Assembly (NCBI RefSeq): GCF_011058315.1
Contig: NZ_CP049298.1
Span: forward strand, 3,038,001 to 3,102,000
Direction: 5' to 3'
Source of the DNA: Chryseobacterium sp. POL2
Lineage (GTDB): Bacteria; Bacteroidota; Bacteroidia; Flavobacteriales; Weeksellaceae
Length of the DNA: 64,000 nt
The number at the start of each line of letters is the position of its first letter. The first letter of the stretch is position 1. Positions 26,303 through 33,917 of the stretch are shown piece by piece. A model generated the notes under the pieces. That model was not told the origin of the DNA. It made no database searches and saw only the letters and a program-made list of their open reading frames with translations. The position numbers and the translations under genes were made by a program.

Positions 26303-27265
26303 TTATTTTAAGAAATGTTTAAAAATAAGCCATTTCGTTTGATAATAGTCTTTTATTTGATGCTTTTGACGACGTTTTAGTGTTCCTACAAATTCTGCAT
26401 AAAATCCAACATGTGATCGTACAATGGCCCAAGTGTGAGAAAATCCATCTTTGAACATCATGTAGATTCCCGCAATACCATCTAAGCTAAGTCTGAAAAA
26501 TATGAGATAAAGCTTATTAGAAGGTAAATTTTTTAGCATCATGCTGAGGTTATTTCGAAAGTTGAGGTAAGTTTTTTGTGGATTTTGCTTGTTCAAAGTT
26601 CCACCTCCAACATGATAAATTGTGGATTGTCCGCAATAATATATCTTACGATTATTATTTTTTAAACGCCAGCAAAGATCAATTTCTTCCTGATGGGCGA
26701 AGAAACGTTCATCAAATCCTTTCTCATTCCAGAAATCTTTAGCTCGGATAAATAAAGCACAACCCGAAGCCCAAAATATTTCCGTAATATCATTGTATTG
26801 TCCTTTGTCTTCCTCAATTGTTTCAAATTCGCGACCACGACAATACGGATAGCCAAGATTGTCGATTAAACCACCGCCGGCACCAGCAAATTCAAATTTT
26901 TTTTTATTATTAAAATCTAAAATTTTTGGTTGGATGGCTGCTATTTCACTATTTTCTGAAAACAAAGTCATGATGGGCTTTGTCCAATTTGGTGTCACTT
27001 CAACATCCGAGTTTAAAAGGCAGTAGATGTCCGCACAAATTTCTTTTAAACCTTCGTTATAGCCTTGTGCAAAGCCGAGATTGGTTTTATTAAAAACTTG
27101 TTTTATTTGTGGGTAATTTTTGTTTAACCAAATTACAGAATCATCGCTCGATGCGTTATCAATAACATATACTTCGGCATTACCAGAATATTGAATGATA
27201 TTTGGTAGGAATTTTTCTAGCCAAGATTTTCCGTTCCAGTTAAGGATGACAATTGCTAATCTCAT
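26303..27265 (-). CDS. GT2-family glycosyltransferase
   Basis: 320 residues from the ATG at 27265 (MRLAIVILNWNG); a longer frame from 27328 overlaps the upstream gene and lacks the typical start. The GT-A nucleotide-binding start ILNWNGKSWLEKF is followed by VIDNASSDDS and the metal-binding LLNSDVEVTP. EIDLCWRLKN provides the acceptor-site acidic residue. Rhamnosyltransferase-like members of this type build surface polysaccharides. The start overlaps the stop of the acyltransferase gene by 4 bp (ATGA), so the two are translationally coupled. Confidence 0.92.
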   Translation of the reverse strand: MRLAIVILNWNGKSWLEKFLPNIIQYSGNAEVYVIDNASSDDSVIWLNKNYPQIKQVFNKTNLGFAQGYNEGLKEICADIYCLLNSDVEVTPNWTKPIMTLFSENSEIAAIQPKILDFNNKKKFEFAGAGGGLIDNLGYPYCRGREFETIEEDKGQYNDITEIFWASGCALFIRAKDFWNEKGFDERFFAHQEEIDLCWRLKNNNRKIYYCGQSTIYHVGGGTLNKQNPQKTYLNFRNNLSMMLKNLPSNKLYLIFFRLSLDGIAGIYMMFKDGFSHTWAIVRSHVGFYAEFVGTLKRRQKHQIKDYYQTKWLIFKHFLK

Positions 27266-28146
27266 GGTGTTGCTTCGTATTGTTTGATAGAGCCTTGATA
27301 TTTCCAACGTCTGTGTGACCAAAGCCAATTGGACGGGCGTTTTTCAATAGTATTTTCTAGAAGTTTATGAAATTTTCGAACCACTTCATATTGTTCAAAT
27401 TTTTCAGCTTCAGGACATATTCTGTAATAATTAACTTGATAAAATCCACGTTTTACCTTTTTCATATCACAATAGATAAAGGCTAAATCTAATTTTTGTG
27501 AAAGTCTGTCGTAACCAATAAAAGCGGGTGTTGCTTGGTTTAAAAATTTAAGGCCATAGGTAATATGTGAAAAATGTGGCGTCTGGTCGGCCACAAACAT
27601 ATATATAGAATTTCCGTCATTAGGAGCTCGCAAGATTTGTTTGATAACTTCGTTAGCTTCAAGCGATTTGTTATTAAAACGGTTTCTAACAAATTTAATT
27701 TTTTCTTCCCAGAACTTGCTGTTCATTTTTCGATAAACGGGATGACAGTTTTCTTGTTCCACCAAAGTTGCCAATGCGTTGAACCATTCCCAGTTAAACA
27801 CATGGCCAGAAAGCAAAATAATATTTTTTCCTTCTTCTTTTATTTCATGAAAAAGATCGCGGTTAAGATGTTGTACACGAACTTTAAGCTCGGTTTCGGA
27901 AATTGTAAATGCCTTTAGCATTTCAACAATATAATCACAAAAATTGATGAAAAATTGCTTTTGAATTTCTACCAATTCCTCATGTGACTTATCTGGAAAA
28001 GAATTTTTAAGATTGTCGTACACAACTTGTTTTCTATAACCTACAACATAATAGTTAAGAAAAGACATGATGTCCGAAAAGATATACAATACCTTAAGTG
28101 GAAGGTGAGAAAGTAGTAATAAGAGACTAAATAATATTTGGTTCAA
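27262..28146 (-). CDS. Lipid A biosynthesis-type acyltransferase (LpxL/HtrB family)
   Basis: 294 residues if started at the TTG at 28146, giving MNQILFSLLLLLSHLPLKVLYIFSD, which aligns well with the family start. A frame from the TTG at 28170 is unlikely because that codon lies in the TAACTTTG promoter box (28168-28175). An N-terminal membrane helix is followed by the HX4E motif in LLSGHVFNWEW (about residue 115) and VADQTPH. It adds a secondary acyl chain to lipid A. It is coupled to a GT2 glycosyltransferase. Confidence 0.88.
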   Translation of the reverse strand: MNQILFSLLLLLSHLPLKVLYIFSDIMSFLNYYVVGYRKQVVYDNLKNSFPDKSHEELVEIQKQFFINFCDYIVEMLKAFTISETELKVRVQHLNRDLFHEIKEEGKNIILLSGHVFNWEWFNALATLVEQENCHPVYRKMNSKFWEEKIKFVRNRFNNKSLEANEVIKQILRAPNDGNSIYMFVADQTPHFSHITYGLKFLNQATPAFIGYDRLSQKLDLAFIYCDMKKVKRGFYQVNYYRICPEAEKFEQYEVVRKFHKLLENTIEKRPSNWLWSHRRWKYQGSIKQYEATP

Positions 28147-28167
28147 AATTTGTAAAAAGATTATCTG

Positions 28168-28175
28168 CAAAGTTA
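28168..28175 (-). promoter_or_regulatory. -7 box of the acyltransferase operon
   Basis: TAACTTTG on the minus strand; places the transcript start near 28161 and the TTG start codon at 28146. Confidence 0.6.
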
Positions 28176-28199
28176 AGGAAAAGCTACTAATATATTCTT

Positions 28200-28207
28200 T
28201 AGTTTTG
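28200..28207 (+). promoter_or_regulatory. -7 box of the thioredoxin-like gene
   Basis: TAGTTTTG, 30 bp before the ATG at 28238, in the divergent region shared with the acyltransferase promoter. Confidence 0.6.
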
Positions 28208-28237
28208 TAGTGGTAAAGTTATTTAAATATTATAATT

Positions 28238-28795
28238 ATGCGAAAAGTAAAAAGCTTAATCTTAGGGCTTGGTGTGTTGGTGCTAGGAAATACGGTTCTC
28301 AAAGCACAATCTGCTGAAAAAACAGTCCAAACACAGGCGCAGTTGGAGGCAATTGCCAAAAAGAAAATTGCAGATGAGGAAAAAGCAAAATTAAAAAAGC
28401 CTTATGATGCCAAAGCGGATGCAGAGAAAGATATTGAAGCTTTGGTTGCACAAGCGAAAAAAGAAAACAAAAATATCATTTTACAAGCAGGAGGCAATTG
28501 GTGTATTTGGTGTTTACGTTTTAACGATTTTGTGGAGAAAACACCAGAATTGCAATCTATTGTAGATGAGAATTATTTGTATTACCATCTCAATTATTCT
28601 CCCGATAACAAAAACGAAAAAGTATTTTCAAAATACGGAAATCCAGGCGACAAATTTGGTTATCCGGTTTTCATAGTTTTGGATCAAACAGGAAAGATGA
28701 TTCATGTGCAAGATAGCGCCGTGCTGGAACAAGACAAAGGCTATGGTGTAGAAAAAGTTAAAGAATTTTTTAACCAATGGAAACCAAAAGCTTAA
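28238..28795 (+). CDS. Secreted thioredoxin-family protein
   Basis: 185 residues. A signal peptide (KSLILGLGVLVLGNTVLKAQS) is followed by a charged spacer and a thioredoxin-like domain (about 65-183). The redox motif is Cys-Ile-Trp-Cys (GGNWCIWCLRF), with a cis-Pro candidate in FGYPVFIVLD. It resembles DUF255/thioredoxin_7-type periplasmic reductases. Substrate unknown. Own promoter and terminator, so monocistronic. Confidence 0.88.
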   Translation: MRKVKSLILGLGVLVLGNTVLKAQSAEKTVQTQAQLEAIAKKKIADEEKAKLKKPYDAKADAEKDIEALVAQAKKENKNIILQAGGNWCIWCLRFNDFVEKTPELQSIVDENYLYYHLNYSPDNKNEKVFSKYGNPGDKFGYPVFIVLDQTGKMIHVQDSAVLEQDKGYGVEKVKEFFNQWKPKA

Positions 28796-28801
28796 ATAAA
28801 G

Positions 28802-28830
28802 AGTCAAGATTTTTTCTTGACTTTTTATTT
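28802..28830 (+). terminator. Terminator of the thioredoxin-like gene
   Basis: AGTCAAGA (28802-28809) pairs with TCTTGACT (28815-28822), followed by T5. Confidence 0.85.
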
Positions 28831-28838
28831 TCAAAAAC

Positions 28839-30200
28839 TTAGATTAATTTCTTAATCCAATTCAATTTTTCATCAGAATAAGGCGGATATTTGATATTGG
28901 CTTCGCCCCAAGTTGCGCGTTTCAAAATCGATTTTTGATGAGTAAATGCTTCAAAACCGAACTTACCATGATAATTTCCGATACCAGAGTTACCAACGCC
29001 TCCAAAAGCCAAATTATCATTAGCTAAATGCATAACAACATCGTTGATACAACCGCCTCCAAATGAAATTTGATTAATAAATTTTTTAATTTCTGAGTCC
29101 TTGTTTGTGAAAAGATAGGCTGACAACGGCTTTTCGTGATTTTGAATTTGATGTAAAGCTTCATCAAAATTCTCATATACCAAAATCGGAAGAATAGGGC
29201 CGAAAATCTCATCTTCCATTATCTTGTCATTCCAATTGACAGGGAAAAGTAGGGTAGGCGCTATAAAAAGTTTTTCTTCATTGTATTTTCCTCCCAGAAT
29301 TGTTTTTGTTTCATCAATTAATTCTGTTAAACGGTTGAAATTTTTCTTGTTGATAATCTTTGTATAATGAAGACTTTCAGCTTGGTAATTGTTAAATTTA
29401 ATTTGATTTTTCAAAAGCTCTACAAAGTCAGCAGCTACTTTTTTATCCACCAAAACATAATCTGGAGCCACACAAGTCTGTCCACCGTTTAAAAATTTTC
29501 CCCATGTGACGCGTTTGGCAGCGATTTTTAGATTCGCATGCTCTGTTACAATCGCAGGGCTTTTTCCACCCAATTCCAAGGTTACAGGCGTTAAATGTTT
29601 TGCAGCAGCTTCGTACACAATTTTTCCAACCCGTGGACTTCCTGTAAAAAATATCTTATCAAATCTCAGTTTTAGAAGTTCTGTTGTTTCGTCGATACCG
29701 CCTGTTTCGATATGTAAAAATGAAGAGTCAAAGTTCTTATTAAACAATTCTGCCATGATGTTCATGGAATGTTCTGCCACTTCGCTTGGTTTCAAAATGC
29801 AAGTGTTTCCAGCAGCAATGGCGGAAATCATTGGGCAAATGGAAAGTTGAAAAGGATAGTTCCAAGCGCCAATTACTAAACTGCAACCCAAAGCTTCTTG
29901 ATAGATTTTGGAGCTTCCCGGAAGATTGGCCAAATTGGTACGCACCGATTTTGGCTTCATCAACTTTTTTAAATTTCTAAAATAAAAGTCAATTTCGTTG
30001 TAAATAATTGCCAGTTCAGTTGTGTAGGTGTCAAATTTTGATTTTCCGAAATCTTTTGCAATAGCTTCGTAGAACAAATTTTCATTATTAGAAATGACTT
30101 GTTTTAATTTTCGTAATTGAGAAAGCCTGAAATCCAAAGACTTTGTTTTCTGATGATTAAAAAACTGGCGTTGAGATTCTAAAATTTGTTGAATAGACAT
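28839..30200 (-). CDS. Aldehyde dehydrogenase
   Basis: 453 residues from the ATG at 30200. ALDH class-3-like (short N-terminus, about 450 residues, ends KRATWGEANIKYPPYSDEK). Catalytic Glu in VTLELGGKSP and Cys in FLNGGQTCVAPDY; NAD site in GNTCILKPSE and FTGSPRVGK. Oxidises fatty or aromatic aldehydes with NAD(P)+; substrate not predictable. A TAATTTTG box ends 5 nt before the ATG, so the mRNA may be leaderless. Confidence 0.94.
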   Translation of the reverse strand: MSIQQILESQRQFFNHQKTKSLDFRLSQLRKLKQVISNNENLFYEAIAKDFGKSKFDTYTTELAIIYNEIDFYFRNLKKLMKPKSVRTNLANLPGSSKIYQEALGCSLVIGAWNYPFQLSICPMISAIAAGNTCILKPSEVAEHSMNIMAELFNKNFDSSFLHIETGGIDETTELLKLRFDKIFFTGSPRVGKIVYEAAAKHLTPVTLELGGKSPAIVTEHANLKIAAKRVTWGKFLNGGQTCVAPDYVLVDKKVAADFVELLKNQIKFNNYQAESLHYTKIINKKNFNRLTELIDETKTILGGKYNEEKLFIAPTLLFPVNWNDKIMEDEIFGPILPILVYENFDEALHQIQNHEKPLSAYLFTNKDSEIKKFINQISFGGGCINDVVMHLANDNLAFGGVGNSGIGNYHGKFGFEAFTHQKSILKRATWGEANIKYPPYSDEKLNWIKKLI

Positions 30201-30205
30201 ATTGA

Positions 30206-30213
30206 CAAAATTA
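30206..30213 (-). promoter_or_regulatory. -7 box of the aldehyde dehydrogenase gene
   Basis: TAATTTTG on the minus strand, only 5 nt from the ATG at 30200. Confidence 0.55.
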
Positions 30214-30297
30214 TATTTAACTAATATAAAAATAATCAATTATGAATTCTTTCTTATTAGTTTTAATTATATTTATTAAATAAAGATTTATTGGTTT

Positions 30298-31101
30298 ATG
30301 GATTTTAAAGGAAAGACGGTTTTGATAACTGGCGGCGCATCGGGAATTGGAAAAATAATGGGACGAAAAGTTCTCGAAAGAGGCGCTCGTCATCTTATCA
30401 TTTGGGATATTAATGAAGCTGGAATGAACGATGTTAAAGCTGAATTTTCAAATTTTAAAGCTAATGTTTTCGGTTACAAAGTTGACATTTCAAAACTCGG
30501 AGACATTCAGGAAAACGCCCAAAAAGTAAAATCCGAAATTGGCGACGTCGATGTGTTAATCAATAATGCAGGGATTGTTGTTGGGAAATATTTTCATGAA
30601 CATTCGCATACGGATATTTCTCGCACTATGGCGATAAATACTGATGCCATTATGCACATTACTCTAGAATTTTTGCCAGAAATGATACAGCGTAATTCTG
30701 GAGCTGTTTGTAATATTTGCTCGTCTGCAGGATTGATTTCTAATCCGAAAATGTCAATTTATGCTGCGTCAAAATGGGCGGCGGTGGGCTGGAGCGATAG
30801 TCTTCGTCTCGAAATGGAGCAACTCCAAAAAAGTATTTCGGTTACCACGATTATGCCTTTTTTTATTAATACAGGAATGTTCGATGGTGTAAAGTCGAAA
30901 CTTTTGCCAATTTTGGAACCCGAACCTACTTCAGAAAGAATTATTAAAGCGATAGAAAAGAATACAAAATTGCTTGCAATGCCGCTTCCGTATTGGTTTA
31001 TACGATTGAGCCAAGGGGTTTTGCCTTTAACAGTTTTTGATTGGGTGATGAGAAATATTTTCGGGATTTATGACACGATGAAAGATTTTAAAGGACGTTG
31101 A
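30298..31101 (+). CDS. SDR-family oxidoreductase
   Basis: 267 residues. Classical short-chain dehydrogenase: NAD(P)-binding TGGASGIGKIMG (11-22), LINNAGIVVG, catalytic Ser in NICSSAG, and YAASKWA with the Tyr-x3-Lys pair. A hydrophobic C-terminal part (GVLPLTVFDWVMRNIFGIY) suggests membrane or lipid association, as in DHRS/17-beta-HSD11-like enzymes. Its stop is 18 bp before the IS3 element; the C-terminus looks complete. It is divergent from the aldehyde dehydrogenase, and the pair may act on lipid-derived aldehydes or alcohols (inference). Confidence 0.92.
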   Translation: MDFKGKTVLITGGASGIGKIMGRKVLERGARHLIIWDINEAGMNDVKAEFSNFKANVFGYKVDISKLGDIQENAQKVKSEIGDVDVLINNAGIVVGKYFHEHSHTDISRTMAINTDAIMHITLEFLPEMIQRNSGAVCNICSSAGLISNPKMSIYAASKWAAVGWSDSLRLEMEQLQKSISVTTIMPFFINTGMFDGVKSKLLPILEPEPTSERIIKAIEKNTKLLAMPLPYWFIRLSQGVLPLTVFDWVMRNIFGIYDTMKDFKGR

Positions 31102-31162
31102 ATTTTATGTTCAAATTTATGTCCCGTCCTGAAATAGCGATACAAAAAAAATAATCGTTATT

Positions 31163-31591
31163 ATGGAAGAAAGAAGCAATTATGTAAAACGTACTCAGCG
31201 CGATTACAGTATGTCTTTTAAGTTGAACGTTGTAAAAGAAATCGAGTCTGGAGAACTCTCTACCACTGTTGCTTGCCGAAAATATGGCATCCAAGCCCGA
31301 AGCACAGTTGTGAGTTGGCTCAGAAAATTTGGTACCTTTGACTGGGAGAACCAATCCCCATCGAATATGCCAAAGTCACCAGAACAAAAGATCATGGAGC
31401 TTGAAGCCCAAGTAAAGCTTTTGCAAAAGCAGAAGACCTTTCTTGAGAAACAGGCTTATGTGGCTGATAAAAAAGCCATTATTTTCGATATGATGATTAA
31501 CCTTGCCGAAGAGGAATATCAAATTGATATACGAAAAAACTCACCACCCGAACTATCGACTCTTTCCGAAAGGAACAAAAAGAAACCATAA
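31163..31591 (+). CDS. IS3-family transposase OrfA
   Basis: 142 residues. Helix-turn-helix domain (about 10-60: SMSFKLNVVKEIESGELST...KYGIQARSTVVSWLRKFG) that binds the IS ends, then a leucine-zipper-like coiled coil (about 75-105, MELEAQVKLLQKQKTFLEKQ). The frame continues past the overlap to a TAA at 31591. A canonical A-AAA-AAC heptamer at 31534-31540 in the OrfA frame permits -1 slippage into the OrfB frame. Confidence 0.93.
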   Translation: MEERSNYVKRTQRDYSMSFKLNVVKEIESGELSTTVACRKYGIQARSTVVSWLRKFGTFDWENQSPSNMPKSPEQKIMELEAQVKLLQKQKTFLEKQAYVADKKAIIFDMMINLAEEEYQIDIRKNSPPELSTLSERNKKKP

Positions 31592-32451
31592 GTTTCTCCT
31601 GTGAATTGTTCGGGGTTGACCGACAGGTTTATTATCGTCATTTGAAACGAAAAGCAAAGCGGCAACAAAATGCACAGCAGGTTGTGGATTGGGTAGCAGA
31701 GCTGCGAATGATTCATCCAAAAATGGGTGGAAAGAAGTTGTATTTTCTTTTGAAAGAGAAACTTGAAAATTTAAGAATTGGCAGAGACAAATTCTTTGAC
31801 TTCTTAAGGGCTAACCATTTGTTAATCATTCCCAAAAGAAGTTATCACAAAACTACCAATTCGTATCATCGTTTTAAAAAACATAAAAATTTGATTAAAG
31901 ATTATCAATACAAAAAGCCTAATAATGTTTGGGTGTCGGATATCACCTACTTGGGGAACAGAGAAAACCCAGCCTATTTAAGCTTGATAACCGATGCTTA
32001 TTCTAAGAAAATCGTAGGCTTTGATGTGTCGGATTCTTTGGCTACAGCATCTTGTTTAAATGCTCTAAAAATGGCATTGAAAAAAGAAAACCCGAAGAGT
32101 CTTATTCATCACTCAGACAAAGGTTTACAATATTGTTCCGATGATTATCAAAAGCTATTGAAAAAGCATAAAATCCGTTGTAGTATGACACAAGAATCAG
32201 ATCCTTATGAGAATGCCATAGCCGAAAGAATCAATGGAATTTTAAAACAGGAATATGATATTGATAAATTTAATGTAGATTTGAATACAAGAAAGATTTT
32301 GGTCAAACAAACCGTAAAGGTCTATAATGAGTTAAGACCGCATTTGTCAAACTATTATTTAACACCGATGCAAATGCACCAACAACAAGAATTAATACCA
32401 AAATCTTACAAAAAGAAAAACAGTACAAATACGAATATATGTACTGTTTAA
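31528..32451 (+). CDS. IS3-family transposase OrfB (integrase core)
   Basis: The frame opens at 31528 and includes an ATG only at 31606 or so (the FGVDRQVYYRH region), so it is probably made mainly as an OrfAB fusion by -1 frameshifting. The HTH_21-like segment (VYYRHLKRKAKRQQNAQQVVDWV) is followed by the rve core. DDE residues: Asp in WVSDITYLG, Asp in IHHSDKGLQYCS and Glu in ENAIAERINGILKQE, 35 residues after the second Asp. The C-terminus (YNELRPHLSNYYLTPMQMH) is complete, so the element may be active. Confidence 0.92.
   Translation, partial: YTKKLTTRTIDSFRKEQKETISFSCELFGVDRQVYYRHLKRKAKRQQNAQQVVDWVAELRMIHPKMGGKKLYFLLKEKLENLRIGRDKFFDFLRANHLLIIPKRSYHKTTNSYHRFKKHKNLIKDYQYKKPNNVWVSDITYLGNRENPAYLSLITDAYSKKIVGFDVSDSLATASCLNALKMALKKENPKSLIHHSDKGLQYCSDDYQKLLKKHKIRCSMTQESDPYENAIAERINGILKQEYDIDKFNVDLNTRKILVKQTVKVYNELRPHLSNYYLTPMQMHQQQELIPKSYKKKNSTNTNICTV
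31534..31540 (+). other. Programmed -1 frameshift site
   Basis: A AAA AAC in the OrfA frame (codons CGA AAA AAC). The OrfB frame is open from the stop at 31525-31527 onward, so slippage here yields an OrfAB fusion reading on through YYRHLKRKAKRQ. Confidence 0.75.
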
Positions 32452-32511
32452 AATAAAATTTTATTGGTCTAATCCTGTATCATTTTTTCAGGACGTTACA
32501 AAATCTAAGCA

Positions 32512-33024
32512 TTAAGCTTCTTCTGATTTAGTTTCTTCAACTTTAGCAGGAGCTGCTTTTGGCGCTTCAACTACTGGCGCGTCAGATACAACATCGAATG
32601 CGAAATTGTACTCAACATTTCTGTGAAGTCTGATAAGCGCTTCAAATTTACCTGTTCTCTTGATAGTATTACCAGGAATTTTGATGTATTTTTTATCTAC
32701 GATAACACCTGTTTTAGCCAATTCTTCAGAAAGGTTAATATTATTGATAGAACCGAAAAGTTTGTCACCAGAACCTACTTTAGCAGCGATAGTAACAGTA
32801 GTTTTCTTTAATTTTTCAACGATAGTATTAGCAGCAGCGATTAATTTAGCTTCTTCCTCTTTTCTAGCTTCTAAAGTAGCTTCTAAAGCAGCTTTGTTTT
32901 TTGGAGTTGCTAAAAGTGCTAAACCTTGAGGTAACAAGAAGTTTCTTGCATAACCTGGTTTTACGTTTACTGTATCGAACTCAAGTCCTAAGTTTTCTAT
33001 GTCTTTTTTAAGGATAATTTCCAT
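32512..33024 (-). CDS. rplI: Ribosomal protein bL9
   Basis: 170 residues. Starts MEIILKKDIENLGLEFDTV, with VKPGYARNFLLPQGLA as the N-terminal-domain signature, then the connecting helix and C-terminal domain. A 20-residue Ala/Glu/Lys-rich tail (VVEAPKAAPAKVEETKSEEA) extends it, as often in Flavobacteriia. Last gene of rpsF-rpsR-rplI; the IS3 element lies 11 bp past its stop and no terminator is visible in between. Confidence 0.97.
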   Translation of the reverse strand: MEIILKKDIENLGLEFDTVNVKPGYARNFLLPQGLALLATPKNKAALEATLEARKEEEAKLIAAANTIVEKLKKTTVTIAAKVGSGDKLFGSINNINLSEELAKTGVIVDKKYIKIPGNTIKRTGKFEALIRLHRNVEYNFAFDVVSDAPVVEAPKAAPAKVEETKSEEA

Positions 33025-33048
33025 TTTGTTGATGTCCTTTTGTTGAGA

Positions 33049-33111
33049 AGTTAGATTTTAGAAATTAGAAGTTAGAAAACCAACAACCAAAAACTATAAA
33101 CCAACAACCAA
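33049..33111. repeat. Low-complexity spacer between rpsR and rplI
   Basis: TTAGAAATTAGAAGTTAGAA units followed by a 13-bp direct repeat AAACCAACAACCA at 33077-33089 and 33098-33110. Not coding. Confidence 0.6.
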
Positions 33112-33119
33112 TGTTAATA

Positions 33120-33422
33120 TTATTTTAATAAATCTGCTACGTAAGGCATTAAAGCTAAATGTCTAGCTCTTTTGATAGCTGCAGATACTTTTCTTTGGTA
33201 TTTAAGAGAAGTTCCTGTGTAACGTCTTGGCAAAATTTTACCTTGCTCGTTCACGAATTGTAATAAGAAATCAGCATCTTTATAATCTACATGCTTAATT
33301 CCGAATTTTTTGAATCTACAATATTTCTTTTCAGATTTTGTATTGATATCAAGTGGTGTTAAGAATTTTACTTCAGATTCTCCACCAGCTGAGGCTTGTT
33401 TTGCCATATCATCTATTGCCAT
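33120..33422 (-). CDS. rpsR: Ribosomal protein bS18
   Basis: 100 residues. Basic core [20 protein letters not shown] and [33 protein letters not shown] match bS18. The N-terminal 25 residues form a longer extension common in Bacteroidota. It heterodimerises with bS6 on the 30S platform. It lies 28 bp behind rpsF. Bacteroidota bS18 binds the anti-Shine-Dalgarno region and helps explain the rarity of SD sequences, consistent with the SD-poor starts in this window. Confidence 0.97.
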   Translation of the reverse strand: MAIDDMAKQASAGGESEVKFLTPLDINTKSEKKYCRFKKFGIKHVDYKDADFLLQFVNEQGKILPRRYTGTSLKYQRKVSAAIKRARHLALMPYVADLLK

Positions 33423-33449
33423 GTCTTTTTAATTTTAAGGGTTAATAAA

Positions 33450-33791
33450 TTAAGCTTTAGCTGCTTTTACTTTTGCTCTTCTAGTTACAGCATATTCTAC
33501 AGCGTGCTTATCCAATTTTGTAGTTAAGTAACGGATAATTCTTTCGTCACGTTTGAAAGCTAATTCTAAGTCAGCTACAACGTCTCCTTCACCTTTGAAC
33601 TCAATCAAAGTATAGAATCCATTCTTTTTCAATTGGATTGGGTAAGCTAATTTCTTAAGACCCCATTTTTCTTTAGCAACGATTTCGCAACCTTTTTCTT
33701 TTAAAAGGTCTTCAAATTTTTTCACTGCTTCCTCCACCTGTGCATCAGATAGAACGGGAGTTAAAATGAAAACAGTTTCGTAATTGTTCAT
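33450..33791 (-). CDS. rpsF: Ribosomal protein bS6
   Basis: 113 residues. [42 protein letters not shown] and [11 protein letters not shown] are bS6 signatures. First gene of the rpsF-rpsR-rplI operon; a TATCTTTG promoter box lies 35 bp upstream. No ssb or priB is inserted between rpsF and rpsR, as usual for this phylum. Confidence 0.97.
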   Translation of the reverse strand: MNNYETVFILTPVLSDAQVEEAVKKFEDLLKEKGCEIVAKEKWGLKKLAYPIQLKKNGFYTLIEFKGEGDVVADLELAFKRDERIIRYLTTKLDKHAVEYAVTRRAKVKAAKA

Positions 33792-33825
33792 AATGATTAA
33801 TTAATTGGTTAATTATTTCGAGTTG

Positions 33826-33833
33826 CAAAGATA
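33826..33833 (-). promoter_or_regulatory. -7 box of the rpsF operon
   Basis: TATCTTTG on the minus strand, 34 bp upstream of the rpsF ATG and just after the preceding terminator. Confidence 0.65.
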
Positions 33834-33863
33834 TAACTTTTTTTTAATGAACGAATATGTAAA

Positions 33864-33892
33864 TAAAAAAATCCCGCAAATAATTGCGGGAT
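33864..33892 (-). terminator. Terminator of the T9SS cargo gene
   Basis: ATCCCGCAA (33871-33879) and TTGCGGGAT (33884-33892) form a perfect 9-bp stem; on the minus strand it is followed by TTTTTTATTT. Confidence 0.9.
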
Positions 33893-33917
33893 TCATATTA
33901 ATATAAGTTTTCAAATG

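Larger units (their letters stand above)
31120..32500 (+). mobile_element. IS3-family insertion sequence
   Basis: 1381 bp. The left end TGTCCCGTCCTGAAATAGCG... and the reverse complement of the right end, TGTAACGTCCTGAAAAAATG..., match at 20 of 25 positions, giving terminal inverted repeats with TG...CA tips. It carries orfA and orfB in overlapping frames with a slippery heptamer. I could not find a clear target duplication. The right tip is 11 bp from the rplI stop. Confidence 0.9.

Noticed and set aside
31092-31099. AGGACGTT at the end of the SDR gene, identical to bases in the IS right end (32490-32497)
   Set aside because: Eight bases only, and the terminal repeats are better defined at 31120 and 32500; taken as chance.
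31116-32504. Target-site duplication for the IS
   Set aside because: Bases next to the two tips (TTTA and AAAT) do not form a convincing direct repeat.
33049-33111. CRISPR-like repeats
   Set aside because: The units are short, degenerate and without regular spacers; no cas gene is in the window.
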